This document shows positions 18,098 to 26,610 of a stretch of 64,000 bases of DNA, one piece after another. The stretch's first letter is position 1, and every line of letters starts with the position of its first letter. The position numbers and the translations under genes were made by a program. Under the pieces are notes generated by a model. It was not told the DNA's origin. It saw nothing but the letters and a program-made list of their open reading frames with translations, and made no database searches. The stretch spans positions 124,001 through 188,000 of the forward strand of contig NZ_JAJFZM010000001.1 in NCBI RefSeq assembly GCF_020733705.1, in the 5' to 3' direction. The DNA is from Nocardia australiensis (lineage in GTDB: Bacteria > Actinomycetota > Actinomycetes > Mycobacteriales > Mycobacteriaceae).

Positions 18098-19417
18098 TTA
18101 TTCACCGATGACCGGCGGCACCGTCTTGGGCAGTTCATCGAGCCCGGTGAGTTCGTCGCCGTGTTCCTGAGTGATCAGGTAATCGGGCGTGCCCTTGCTG
18201 GACTCTTCCTCCGATTTGCCGCCGCGCGCACCCGGTCCCATCCCACCCATGCCGGGCATACCGGAACGCCCGCCCGCAGACCCGGATTTCCCAGCAGCCG
18301 GGCTCGCCGACGACGAGTTGTTCGGCGTGCCGGGAATCGAACTACCCGCGCCCGGGACCCCCGAACCCGGCGAACCCGAACCGGACGGACTTCCGCTGCC
18401 CGGCGATCCCGGGCCGGAGCCAGGGGTAGTGGGCGAGGATGGCGTGGCCGCGGCCGGCGTGGTGCCGTCACCGGCGTCGGCCGACTGCGGTGTGGTGGTG
18501 TCGGAACTATCCCCGGACTGGTTACTCGACGGCGTGGTCGGCTCGTCGGCTGATTCGGAGCCGGTTGAATCCTGTCCGGGGGTTTCTGTGTCCGAAGGCT
18601 TTTCGTTCTCGTTGTTATTACCGCCACCAGGTTTGTCATTGCCGCCACCGGTCGGGCGGTCGCCACCGGGAGGCCGGTCGCCGCCGTCGCCCGGCTTCGC
18701 GACCTGCGCCGGACGCGGTATCACCGGCACATTGGTGTCAGCTTCCTTCACCACCGGGGCGTACACCGTGCGCAGCACCCGCAATGCCTCGGTCTTCGAA
18801 TTAGCCTCGGCGACATCATCATTACGCCAGCCGCGACCGGCCGTCCAGGACCGGAGATTGTCCACGCCGCTGCGATGTTCCGGCACATGCGGGACCAGTT
18901 CCTTCGTCGGCGCCAGCCCGGTCTGTAGTTCGGACAGCTTATTGCCGGTTAACCGGGCCGCGTTCGTAACCTGCGCGCCCTGGGCGGCGTAGTCGCGGAC
19001 CGCGCCGGCCGCAGAGTTGCGTGCTTCGCCCCGCCACACACTGTCGTCGGTGGCCTTGGCCATTGCCTGAGTAAAGGTATCGAGGGAGGTCTGGTGCTGA
19101 TCGGCGATGGTGTTCCACGCGGTCACCAGATTGCTGACCGACTCCAGATTGATCTGGTCGACCTTCCCACGCAACGTGGCGAGGGTGTCCTTTTCGAATT
19201 CATCCTCGACGAGGACTTCCTTCGCCCGGAATTCCCCCTGGAATCCGACATCGGCGGCCTGGCCACGCACACCATCGCGCTGCCGGTTGTATCTGTCCTG
19301 AACCTCGTACGGATCGGAGTCGGCCTGTAGGTCTTCACCGGCGATCCAATCGGTGATACCACGAAGCAGCCTCGGACCCACATCGAAGATCTCCAGGCTA
19401 CTGAATGGATTACCCAT
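18098..19417 (-). CDS. PPE-like ESX substrate with Pro/Ser/Gly-rich tail
   Basis: A 439-residue protein. Residues about 1-230 are helical, starting MGNPFSSLEIFDVGPRLLRGITDWI, with SDPYEVQDRYNRQRD and VTAWNTIADQHQTSLDTFTQAM, like WXG/PPE hairpin domains, including a WRGEARNSA turn. Residues about 245-420 are low-complexity Gly/Pro/Ser/Thr repeats, ending in an acidic segment. The chaperone-type gene espG follows immediately. The start ATG overlaps the stop of a tiny upstream ORF (TGATG). It is likely secreted by an ESX system; there is no Sec signal. Confidence 0.72.
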   Translation of the reverse strand: MGNPFSSLEIFDVGPRLLRGITDWIAGEDLQADSDPYEVQDRYNRQRDGVRGQAADVGFQGEFRAKEVLVEDEFEKDTLATLRGKVDQINLESVSNLVTAWNTIADQHQTSLDTFTQAMAKATDDSVWRGEARNSAAGAVRDYAAQGAQVTNAARLTGNKLSELQTGLAPTKELVPHVPEHRSGVDNLRSWTAGRGWRNDDVAEANSKTEALRVLRTVYAPVVKEADTNVPVIPRPAQVAKPGDGGDRPPGGDRPTGGGNDKPGGGNNNENEKPSDTETPGQDSTGSESADEPTTPSSNQSGDSSDTTTPQSADAGDGTTPAAATPSSPTTPGSGPGSPGSGSPSGSGSPGSGVPGAGSSIPGTPNNSSSASPAAGKSGSAGGRSGMPGMGGMGPGARGGKSEEESSKGTPDYLITQEHGDELTGLDELPKTVPPVIGE

Positions 19418-19458
19418 CAACCCACCTGCTCTCGGACCTCGGCATTGCCATTACTCAT
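19417..19458 (-). pseudogene. 13-codon remnant of the ESX helical partner gene
   Basis: After a strong GGGGAGG site, an ATG at 19458 opens MSNGNAEVREQVG and stops at a TGA overlapping the PPE-like start. The 125-aa partner at the second ESX locus also begins MS and ends DQVG followed by TGA, with the same CAGGTGGGTTGAT bases at the junction. This is most simply the two ends of that gene after an internal deletion. It may now serve only to couple translation of the PPE-like gene. Confidence 0.6.
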
Positions 19459-19474
19459 ACAAAAACCTCCCCGA

Positions 19475-19704
19475 TTAATGCGGTAGCTCCGGCACAATTG
19501 AATCGCAGGCGCAAGACGAAATGGCCCAGCGATCTTCGGGATTGTCGACCGCCCCCTTGTTCGGCACCCTCACAGGTTTCCCCACACCCGGATCGGACTG
19601 GTCGGCAATCGCAGCGGCACAGGTACTCGCATTCGATGTCGCATCCACGGTGTCCCCACACCCGACGCCACCACGAAACCAAGCGGCATAATCCGGCGCC
19701 TCAT
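19475..19704 (-). pseudogene. decayed DUF3558-like lipoprotein gene (frameshift plus internal deletion)
   Basis: The ATG at 19704 opens MRRRIMPLGFVVASG, parallel to MKRRITLTLLGIVLASS of the intact lipoprotein at 25.0 kb. A frameshift then moves the reading to a frame giving GVGCGDTVDATSN, equivalent to the lipobox AVGC of the intact copy. The tail AVDNPED then IVPELPH followed by TAA matches SVDNPED then IVPILPK of the intact protein. The remnant is 230 bp against 522 bp for the intact gene, so the middle has been lost. The promoter region is conserved (see repeat at 19705-19755). Confidence 0.75.
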
Positions 19705-19755
19705 CCCCACCCTCTCAACCTGCGACGACTCAGGATTCGCCAACTCTAGCAGACG
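19705..19755 (-). repeat. copy 1 of duplicated promoter/5' region of the DUF3558-like gene
   Basis: About 51 bases are nearly identical (roughly four differences) to 25479-25529. Both carry TGCTAGAGT, an extended -10-like box, and a GAGAGGGTGGGG ribosome-binding sequence before ATG. This shows that the two ESX-associated loci share a common origin. Confidence 0.8.
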
Positions 19756-20072
19756 ACCAGTTCAGCCCACTTGCGTGTCCGACCTGGCATTACGCCCGAA
19801 TTCCACTGTGGCGAAATGGCGGATATCCGCGTCCGGTAGCACCGATGGAATGTCCGCGCGAACTGGTCCGCCGCCCGGTCGAGCAGTGTGGGTTGTTCGG
19901 TTCCGCGACAACGGCACTCGCGGCTCGTCAGACGCTGCGCGTACCGGCCGACAGTGCGGCTGATCAGGATGATGTCATGCGTGGGAAGGTGCTAGAGGCG
20001 TCCGGTGTTGTTCGATTGCCTATATCGGACGCGGCTGGTCGCCGTGCAATCGCTGCCCAGGAGATGGACTAC
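19756..20072. other. 317-bp spacer before the MFS transporter
   Basis: No recognised gene. Plus-strand frames continue the transporter upstream without homology and other short frames are not convincing. It should contain the transporter promoter. Confidence 0.45.
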
Positions 20073-21335
20073 ATGACGACAGCAGTCGATCACGGACATG
20101 AGGGTTTACGGCTCGATGAGCTGCCCGTCCGGCCTATCCATCGCAAACTTGTGGTCCTCGTCGGCATCGGCCTGTTCTTCGATCTGTATGAGCTGTTCCT
20201 GGCCGGGACCGTAACCGGCGTGCTGAAGCAGCAGTTGCATCTGTCGACGTTTCAGCTCAGCGGAATCCTCGCCTCGGCCTTCGCCGGTCAGTTCCTCGGT
20301 GCGCTGGTCATCGGCAGGCTGTCCGATGTTTTCGGGCGGCGGCGCATGTTCCTGGTGAATATCGCGCTCTATTCGGGCTTCACGCTGCTCGGCGCGTTCA
20401 GTCCGAACGTGATGTTCCTGATGGCGACCAGATTCCTGGCCGGGCTGGGTATCGGCGCGGAAATGACCGTGTCGGACACCTATCTCTCCGAGGTCGTTCC
20501 GCCGCAGGTCCGTGGCCGCATGATCGCCATCGCCTACACCATCGGCTTCCTCGCCGTGCCGTCCGTCGGCTTCCTCGCGAAATGGCTGGTTCCGTTGGAG
20601 CCCTTGGGTTTCGACGGCTGGCGCTGGCTGTTCGTGATCGGCGGGCTCGGCGCGGCGCTGGTGTTCGTCGCACGTCGCGAAATGCCGGAGTCGCCGCATT
20701 GGCTCGCACGCAAGCAGCAACGGGCGCCGTCCGCACCGTTCAGCGCTATCATGCGGCCACCACACCGACCGCGCACCGCGCTGTTCTCCGCGGTCATGAT
20801 TCTGGAGGTCTTCGGCTACTACGGGTTCGGCACGCTGGCGGTCCTGGTGCTCGACCACAAGGGATTCACCGTCGTGACCTCCTTGGCCTATCTGGCCGTC
20901 ACCTATCTGGGTTATCCGCTGGGATCACTGGTGGCGATCCCGCTGATGGAACGCTTCGAACGCAAGCATCTATTGATGGCATCGGCAGCGCTGATGGCGG
21001 TATTCGGGCTGATATTCGGGTTCGGCACCACCGCGGCGGTCATCATGATCTCCGGCGGGCTCTACACCATGGCAAGCAATGTGTTCTCCGACGCGCTACA
21101 CGCCTATCTCCCCGAATCGTTCCCGACGACCGTGCGCGGCACAGCCGCGGGCGCGACCTACTCACTATCGAAGCTCAGCACCGCCATCCTGCCGTTCGTC
21201 CTGCTGCCACTATTGGACCGCCCGAACGGCCCCGGCCTGGTCTTCACGGTCATCACCGCGGCCATGGTGACACTCATCGTGCTGGTAGCGGCGTGGGGGC
21301 CGGTCACAGGAAGACGAGCGCTGGACGCGGAGTGA
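20073..21335 (+). CDS. MFS transporter (sugar/aromatic-acid porter type)
   Basis: A 420-residue major facilitator with 12 predicted helices. Conserved signatures are GRLSDVFGRRRMFL (loop 2-3), RFLAGLGIGAEMTVSDTYLSE (helix 5) and PESFPTTVRGTAAG (late conserved PES-P-T-RG motif), placing it in the sugar porter/AAHS superfamily. The substrate cannot be read from sequence. The ATG at 20073 is nine bases after AGGAG; the longer open frame upstream lacks any transporter-like residues. It is flanked by unrelated genes. Confidence 0.85.
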   Translation: MTTAVDHGHEGLRLDELPVRPIHRKLVVLVGIGLFFDLYELFLAGTVTGVLKQQLHLSTFQLSGILASAFAGQFLGALVIGRLSDVFGRRRMFLVNIALYSGFTLLGAFSPNVMFLMATRFLAGLGIGAEMTVSDTYLSEVVPPQVRGRMIAIAYTIGFLAVPSVGFLAKWLVPLEPLGFDGWRWLFVIGGLGAALVFVARREMPESPHWLARKQQRAPSAPFSAIMRPPHRPRTALFSAVMILEVFGYYGFGTLAVLVLDHKGFTVVTSLAYLAVTYLGYPLGSLVAIPLMERFERKHLLMASAALMAVFGLIFGFGTTAAVIMISGGLYTMASNVFSDALHAYLPESFPTTVRGTAAGATYSLSKLSTAILPFVLLPLLDRPNGPGLVFTVITAAMVTLIVLVAAWGPVTGRRALDAE

Positions 21336-21408
21336 CCGAACCCGACCGATAACACAGCGGCCAAGGAGCCATGACCACGCGAATATCAGTGGCTACCAAT
21401 GAAGTTCG

Positions 21409-22314
21409 CTATCGCTCGGCTGGTCCGGGTGCACCCGCCCACTGCGGCAGTGGCTCGCAACGGGAAGCCCATTCGGCCGGAATGCCCGAAAGACCCAGGC
21501 GCGCAGCGAGAATGCCGCCGACAATGGCGCAAGTGGTGTCCACATCACCGCCCGCGCTCGCGGTTGCCCAGCAGGCTTCGACGAAGTCCGTGGGATGCTT
21601 CGCCACAATCCACAGGCAGAACGGGACGGTATCGGGCGCGGAGACCTCGCGGCCATTGCCCAGCGTGGCGGCGGCGCTGCGCGGATCTCGCAGGCTCGAA
21701 AGAGTTCGCGCGGTGGCGATTCCGTCGCGAACCAAACCTGCGGGAGTGTATTCGGCCACCGCGTCGAGCAATTCGGCACCGGTCAGCTCGGGTCTGCACG
21801 CCGCCAGCGCGGCGGTGATCGCTACCGCGACGGCCCCGGCGACGCCCTCGGGATGGGTGTGGGTGACCTCCGCCGAAGCGATGGCTTCGCCCGCCACCCG
21901 GTCGAGATCGTCAGCGAAGTAGGCACCGAGCGGCGCGACTCGCATGGCCGCACCGTTGCCCCATGAGCCGCGCCCGTCCCACGCCTGCGAGGCCAGTTCG
22001 CGCCAGTCCCCGCCTTCTTGGCGAATCAGCCGCAGCATCCGGTTCACCCCCGGCCCGTAGCCACGGTCGAAATCGTGGTGCGCTGCAAAGGATTCGGCGA
22101 GCGCATCCTGATCGATTTGCCCGTTCCGATCGAGTACCGCGAAAATGGAACAGGCCATCTCGGTGTCGTCGGTCCACCACCACGGATCCGGCGGCAGCGA
22201 ACGCGCCTGCAACGCAGGCAGATTAGCGGGAACGAAAAAGCAGGAGCCCCATGCGTCGCCCACGGCAAGACCGTGCAGCGACGCGACGGCTCGGGAGCGA
22301 CAGTCAGCGATCAT
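21409..22314 (-). CDS. ADP-ribosylglycohydrolase family protein
   Basis: A 301-residue DraG/ARH-type enzyme. GLAVGDAWG near the N-terminus, WTDDTEM (two adjacent Asp binding metal) and GGDVDTTCAIVGGILAA near the C-terminus are the family's metal-binding motifs. It probably removes ADP-ribose from a protein, nucleic acid or small-molecule acceptor in the cytoplasm. No ADP-ribosyltransferase or dinitrogenase-reductase gene is nearby, so the substrate is unknown. The ATG has no strong ribosome-binding site. Confidence 0.88.
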   Translation of the reverse strand: MIADCRSRAVASLHGLAVGDAWGSCFFVPANLPALQARSLPPDPWWWTDDTEMACSIFAVLDRNGQIDQDALAESFAAHHDFDRGYGPGVNRMLRLIRQEGGDWRELASQAWDGRGSWGNGAAMRVAPLGAYFADDLDRVAGEAIASAEVTHTHPEGVAGAVAVAITAALAACRPELTGAELLDAVAEYTPAGLVRDGIATARTLSSLRDPRSAAATLGNGREVSAPDTVPFCLWIVAKHPTDFVEACWATASAGGDVDTTCAIVGGILAARLGLSGIPAEWASRCEPLPQWAGAPGPAER

Positions 22315-22730
22315 GAAGAACTAGTCTTCCAGACCATAACCCGGCCCGTCTACCACCGGGAACTCGAGCGAGTCAGCTCTCGCGTGTCCAAGCAAGCGCG
22401 ATGTGCATCTCACGAAATTGCCAGCCGACCGGCGTTCGCACTGCAATGCAGGCGACTTGCAGGCCACATGCTCGGTGGGTGGCTCGCCATCGCGATAGAA
22501 GTGCACGAGCTGGCTGATCACTCAGCTGGCCGCGCACGCCCACCGGCTGGCCTCCGACGGATTCGCCGGAGTGGGGGCGCGCGGATACCTCGCTTCGGAC
22601 TCGAAGCTTGCCTCGGTGAAGTGCGGCGCGCTTCATGACTGTTCCGGCACGACAAAGCGCACCCAATCGTTCCCGACCCCGAGGGCTACCTCAATGAAGC
22701 ACGGCACGTTCCATGTCGATGCCGAGTCGA
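22315..22730. other. 416-bp spacer without a recognisable gene
   Basis: Short frames exist on both strands (60-97 codons), but none shows a family motif, a good ribosome-binding site or convincing codon use. It separates the ADP-ribosylglycohydrolase from the end of the DUF222/HNH gene. Confidence 0.45.
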
Positions 22731-24224
22731 TCACGGCGGCGGCGGTCGGGATGGGTGGTGTTGGTGTGTGAGGTATTCGTCGGGGTGGTGGTAGTGGTTG
22801 ATGCGAGCTCGTTGGTTGGGGTCGATGGATTTTGGTGGGATCCATTGGGTGCGTGCGGGTTTCGGGCATTTAGTGGGGGTTGCGGTGGTGGTCCAGTGGC
22901 GGGGGCCTTTGCCGATGAGGTGGTGGTGGGGTTCGCAGGTGAAGGTCAGCTGGTCCGCGTCGGTCGCACCACCATTGGCCCACTCGTCACGATGGTGGGT
23001 TTGACAGAGATAGCCGGGTTTGGTGCAGCCGGGAAAAGTGCAGCCGATGTCGCGGGCATGCAACATGATGCGTTGGTCGGCTGAGGCGATGCGTTTGGTG
23101 CGGCCGAGGTAGAGGGGGCGTCCGGTGGTGTTGTCGAACAGGGCGAGGTAGTGGTGGGCGTGGGCGGCCATTCGGATGAGGTCGTGGATCGGTAGGAGGC
23201 TGCCGCCGCCGGTGACGACTGGTGGCCCGGATGCCGTCAGTCGGCCCGAATGTGTTTGCTCGACAGCGTTTTGCAGCTGTTGAATGGTGGCGGTCGCGAT
23301 CACTGTGACGGGTAGTCCTCGGTGCTGTCCGAGGTCACCGGAGGTGAGCATCGCGCGTGCCAGCGTTTTCAGGGCGTCGTGTTGACGTTGTCCAATGTTG
23401 CGGTCATCGCGCTCGACTGCGTCGGGGTCGGGTTCGCCTGCTACACGTACTGGGGCGGGGCCGGGTTCGCTTGTCACTTGTGTCGGGGTGGGGTTGTCGG
23501 GGTTGTTGATGCCGGGTTTGGCGAGTTTCGCGAAGCAGGCTTCGAGGTAGGCGCGTAGTTCGGGGTCGGCGATGAGGGTGCATTTACTCATCAGGTCGGG
23601 GCCTTGGCGCCCCATGGTGAACGAGCGGCGGCGGGCGCGGTCGGTGTCGTCGAAGGTGCCGTCCGGATTGATAATCGCTTCCACCCGTTGCGCGACCTTC
23701 CGCAACTGGTCGGGCCGCAAAACCTTTGCATGCCCCGCTAATTCGGCCTCGGCACGCACGCGGGTCGGGGTGTCGACGCACGCGGGCAGGTGCCGAAAGA
23801 ACTCCCGCACTACCTGTACATGTGCCGGCCCGATCGTGCCCGCGCATTGCGCGGCGGCAGTCGCGGGCAACTCCGGTTCCAGGACTTCCCCATCGAACAT
23901 GCTGCGATGCGCCAACTCTCGCGCTAACCGGCACCGCGCACGCGCCTCTCCGGGACTGATCCGCAACCCGTCAGCCAAGGTATCCGCCACGGTGTGGGTA
24001 GCGAAATCGCTATTGCTCCACTGCGCATCGATTTGCGCGATCAACTCCGAACCCAACCCCGGCAATGCCCGCACCACAGTTTCCAGCCGCGCCAGCACCC
24101 GCAACCTATCCTGATTCGAAAGGCGGTCGGTCCGCGTATTCATCACCTGGGAAAGTCCGGCCTCGAGGGCGCACAACGCCGCCTCCACCGACGGATCGGC
24201 AACCGGGGCGGAGTTCGAAGGCAT
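22731..24224 (-). CDS. DUF222 / HNH endonuclease domain protein (13E12-like)
   Basis: A 497-residue protein of the DUF222-HNH family that is multi-copy in mycobacteria and nocardiae (13E12 repeat proteins). The DUF222 region covers about residues 40-330 (LGSELIAQIDAQW, ISPGEARARCRLARELAHR). The HNH domain is near residues 400-445: RDIGCTFPGCTKPGYLCQTHHRDEWANGG, then TFTCEPHHHLIG, with paired CxxC and His residues. It is probably a mobile or repeated nuclease of unknown biological role. The C-terminus is rich in His and Pro. Confidence 0.88.
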   Translation of the reverse strand: MPSNSAPVADPSVEAALCALEAGLSQVMNTRTDRLSNQDRLRVLARLETVVRALPGLGSELIAQIDAQWSNSDFATHTVADTLADGLRISPGEARARCRLARELAHRSMFDGEVLEPELPATAAAQCAGTIGPAHVQVVREFFRHLPACVDTPTRVRAEAELAGHAKVLRPDQLRKVAQRVEAIINPDGTFDDTDRARRRSFTMGRQGPDLMSKCTLIADPELRAYLEACFAKLAKPGINNPDNPTPTQVTSEPGPAPVRVAGEPDPDAVERDDRNIGQRQHDALKTLARAMLTSGDLGQHRGLPVTVIATATIQQLQNAVEQTHSGRLTASGPPVVTGGGSLLPIHDLIRMAAHAHHYLALFDNTTGRPLYLGRTKRIASADQRIMLHARDIGCTFPGCTKPGYLCQTHHRDEWANGGATDADQLTFTCEPHHHLIGKGPRHWTTTATPTKCPKPARTQWIPPKSIDPNQRARINHYHHPDEYLTHQHHPSRPPPP

Positions 24225-24500
24225 GTTCGAATCCTATCGCGAATCCTATTGCCGGTCACCCCTTTTCACATTCCGGGCCGTCGACACCGCACAATGTGAA
24301 TATCCGCTATTCCATTCCACCGCAGGGGATTTCGGATTCGAATATTCGGCAGCGGAATATTCCGATGATCAATGCGGGCCGACCGTGAACGTCGTTCGAG
24401 CCTGGAGCGGCTGCGGACACCGAAGCGGGGCATGGATTCCGGCCGAGCCCACCGAGATGCGGTCGACAAACGACAGCGTGTGGACGAAGACACCTTGAAC
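24225..24500. other. spacer with paired AT-rich palindromes
   Basis: No gene is recognised. It contains GAATATTC at 24340-24347 and GGAATATTCC at 24354-24363, two close AT-rich palindromes in an otherwise GC-rich region, upstream of the DUF222/HNH gene. They could be an operator or a relic of rearrangement. Confidence 0.45.
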
Positions 24501-24509
24501 ATCCGAAAC

Positions 24510-24561
24510 ATGATGATTCGATGTCGACAATCCCCTTGCCGCCGAACAGGTTACGGATCAA
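24510..24561 (-). pseudogene. 5' stub of a PPE-like gene (second ESX locus)
   Basis: Directly after the 125-aa partner gene, TTG at 24561 opens MIRNLFGGKGIVDIE, comparable to MGNPFSSLEIFDV at the start of the intact PPE-like gene at 19.4 kb. The ATG has become ATC and resemblance ends after about 15-17 codons. Both loci have the same overlapping stop/start junction (GGTGGGTTGAT). The frame stays open to 24307 but codes for nothing recognisable. Confidence 0.6.
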
Positions 24562-24935
24562 CCCACCTGATCGGTAGCATTCGCGATCGGAGCCGCGTTC
24601 TCGATATCCTGACCGGTAATGCGCTTGAAGGAAATCGCCATGACCTCGCGCATGTTCTTCACGGTCTCGACATTCTCCGCAATGACTTCTGCGAGCGAAT
24701 TTCCGGTGCCGCTGGCCTGGGTTCTGAACTTGGCTTCCAGCGCCTTTGCCATCTCGAAATTGCCGAAACCCGAGACGCTTTCGGCCTGCTGTACCCGCTC
24801 CGCCAGTAGGTCAAGGGCGTCGATGCGCTGGGCGCACGCCGCGAAGCATTCCCGTGCAGCAACCTCATCATCGAGGTAGAGTTCCCCGCCCCTTGCCTGC
24901 TCTGCCAGGTTTCGCCATTTCTCTACGTCGCTCAC
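24558..24935 (-). CDS. helical ESX-associated partner protein (125 aa)
   Basis: A 125-residue all-helical protein starting MSDVEKWRNLAEQARGGELYLDDEVAARECF, with a central FGNFEMAKALEAKF turn. The size and two long helices resemble WXG100/PE-type partners, but there is no clear WxG; the family is unknown. It sits between a DUF3558-like lipoprotein gene (21 bases upstream) and the stub of a PPE-like gene, the same order as the decayed genes at 19.4-19.7 kb. It may be a partner of a PPE-like substrate that has been lost from this locus. Confidence 0.65.
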   Translation of the reverse strand: MSDVEKWRNLAEQARGGELYLDDEVAARECFAACAQRIDALDLLAERVQQAESVSGFGNFEMAKALEAKFRTQASGTGNSLAEVIAENVETVKNMREVMAISFKRITGQDIENAAPIANATDQVG

Positions 24936-24956
24936 ACCTGTTGCCCCCGGTTCTAT

Positions 24957-25478
24957 CTACTTCGGCAGTATCGGAACAATTTTTTCACCAACGCGCGCCA
25001 AGACGCTACACGGGTCCTCCGGGTTGTCGACACTCATACGGCCGAGGATCTGGACCTGTAGCGCGCCTTGAGCGGCCGGAAACACGGCGTTGCACTGGGT
25101 CTCCCAGCCTTCCGCACGGAACTCGCGGCCCTGGCGTCCCGCGATCGTCACGTCCTGGAAACCGATGTTTCCCGGCTTGGTCTCAAACTCGGACACCGGC
25201 TTACCCGTCGAATACAGGCTTATCGCGTACGCCGGACCGCGCCATTTGCAGACTTCCAAACCGACCTGGTGCACACCCGCGATCCCAGCCTCCTTGGTTG
25301 CCGGATCGACCCCCGCCGCCCGCAACGCGTCATCAGGAACCTCCGTGCACGGATCGAACAGAGCAGGGGCCGCAGTCGTACTACTCGCACTCGGCGACCC
25401 ATTCGTGGTAGTCCCGCACCCAACTGCACTCGACGCCAACACAATACCGAGCAGCGTCAACGTGATTCGGCGCTTCAT
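24957..25478 (-). CDS. DUF3558-like lipoprotein
   Basis: A 173-residue lipoprotein. Its signal MKRRITLTLLGIVLASSAVGC ends in the lipobox AVGC, followed by a Thr/Ser-rich linker and a compact domain with paired Cys and Trp residues (FDPCTEVPDDALRAAGVD, VCKWRG, NAVFPAAQGALQVQI, NPEDPCSVL). This is the DUF3558 pattern common near ESX-type genes in nocardiae. ATG at 25478 follows GAGAGGGTGGGG. The protein is anchored outside the membrane; function is unknown. A decayed paralogue lies at 19475-19704. Confidence 0.8.
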   Translation of the reverse strand: MKRRITLTLLGIVLASSAVGCGTTTNGSPSASSTTAAPALFDPCTEVPDDALRAAGVDPATKEAGIAGVHQVGLEVCKWRGPAYAISLYSTGKPVSEFETKPGNIGFQDVTIAGRQGREFRAEGWETQCNAVFPAAQGALQVQILGRMSVDNPEDPCSVLARVGEKIVPILPK

Positions 25479-25529
25479 CCCCACCCTCTCAACCTGCGAC
25501 GATTCAGGATGCGGCAACTCTAGCAGACG
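25479..25529 (-). repeat. copy 2 of duplicated promoter/5' region
   Basis: Nearly identical to 19705-19755. It carries the TGCTAGAGT -10-like box and the ribosome-binding sequence of the DUF3558-like lipoprotein gene. Confidence 0.8.
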
Positions 25530-25581
25530 ACCAGGTGGGTTCCTCAGCGTGCGAATCTCTACGCGGCGGATCGGTCGATCG

Positions 25582-26457
25582 TCACCGTTCGAGTCCCCTT
25601 GCCATGTTCCTGAGCAGGTCTCTCGATGGCTGTTCTTCCAGCGCGGCGGACTCCAGCTTTGCGCGAATCGCCTGGAAACGCGTTACGTCGTACTCTTCCT
25701 CGAAGATCATGGTTCCGACTGCACCTTCGGTATAGACGACCGATGGCTCGCGATTGGGAAAGTCCAAAATAATGTATGGGGGTGTCGCGATACCGGACGG
25801 AAAACCGGCCGCGAACGGCACGATTCGGACTGAAACGTTGTCGCGAGTACTCATATCCGCAATATGACGGAGCTGCGATGCCATCACTCGGGTAGATCCT
25901 ACGATGGTGCGCACGACGGACTCGTGAAGCAGGAAGTCGGCAGGCACTGGTTTGATTCGTCGGGTAAGGATCTTCGCTCGACGTGTTCGCAGCACTACGC
26001 GCTGAACCACGTCTTCAGCAGTGCCGGATATCGTGAGCACTTCGATATTTCTCGCGTAGTCGGCGGTCTGCAACAGCCCCGGTATGACGAGCGACTGGAA
26101 GAAGTGCAGCCCGGTCGCCGCCCCTTCCAGTTGGAGATATGGGTTGAACCCCGGTCGGCTCATGCTGCGATGATCCTGCCACCACACCTTCGTATCCGCT
26201 TGCTCTACAAGTGATTTCAGATACTCGATGCGATCTTCCGGTAGCCCGTAGTACTCACATAGGTAATCGATGTCCCGAACCCTGATCTTTTCGTTCTGCC
26301 CGAGCTCCAGCCGCCCTAGCGTGGATCGGCTCATCTCCAAGACCTCGGCTACCTGCTCGAGGGTGTAGCCGTTGGACTGGCGCGCGTCACGCAGCACTCG
26401 GCCCAGTTGGCGACGCGGGAGCGTCGTGCTGCTGAGGTCCGACTTGGTACCCACCAT
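25582..26457 (-). CDS. XRE-family regulator with DUF5753 domain
   Basis: A 291-residue regulator. The N-terminal helix-turn-helix is LGRVLRDARQSNGYTLEQVAEVLEMSRSTLGRLELG (about residues 18-55). The DUF5753 effector domain follows with the characteristic FQSLVIPGLLQTADYAR and IVPFAAGFPSGIATPPYIILDFP. Such regulators usually pair with a small DUF397 protein, but none is recognised here. The ATG at 26457 is used because the open frame upstream runs antisense through the divergent plus-strand gene. Similar pairs control development or secondary metabolism in actinobacteria. Confidence 0.85.
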   Translation of the reverse strand: MVGTKSDLSSTTLPRRQLGRVLRDARQSNGYTLEQVAEVLEMSRSTLGRLELGQNEKIRVRDIDYLCEYYGLPEDRIEYLKSLVEQADTKVWWQDHRSMSRPGFNPYLQLEGAATGLHFFQSLVIPGLLQTADYARNIEVLTISGTAEDVVQRVVLRTRRAKILTRRIKPVPADFLLHESVVRTIVGSTRVMASQLRHIADMSTRDNVSVRIVPFAAGFPSGIATPPYIILDFPNREPSVVYTEGAVGTMIFEEEYDVTRFQAIRAKLESAALEEQPSRDLLRNMARGLER

Positions 26458-26610
26458 CGTGCGTGTCCCCCCTGACTTCTCGTGGCATGACCTGTGTTTT
26501 CCCACGGCGAGCATGATCGTGCGCCAACTCGGGAAACTGTCAGGCCGTATGGGCTTCTTGCTGCACACCACCCATTTCCAGTCTCCTGTCACGCGCGCAC
26601 TCCGCAGCAT

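Noticed and set aside
19775..19963. Possible DUF397-like fragment (KWRISASGSTDG and VVRFRDNGTRG)
   Set aside because: The similarity is short and lies in a frame that breaks; nothing else supports a DUF397 gene.
22321..22666. Short minus-strand frames between the ADP-ribosylglycohydrolase and HNH genes
   Set aside because: No good start, no domain and competing frames on both strands.
24307..24561. 84-codon frame as a real gene
   Set aside because: Only the first 15 codons resemble the PPE-like start; the rest is not similar to any protein and is treated as a stub.
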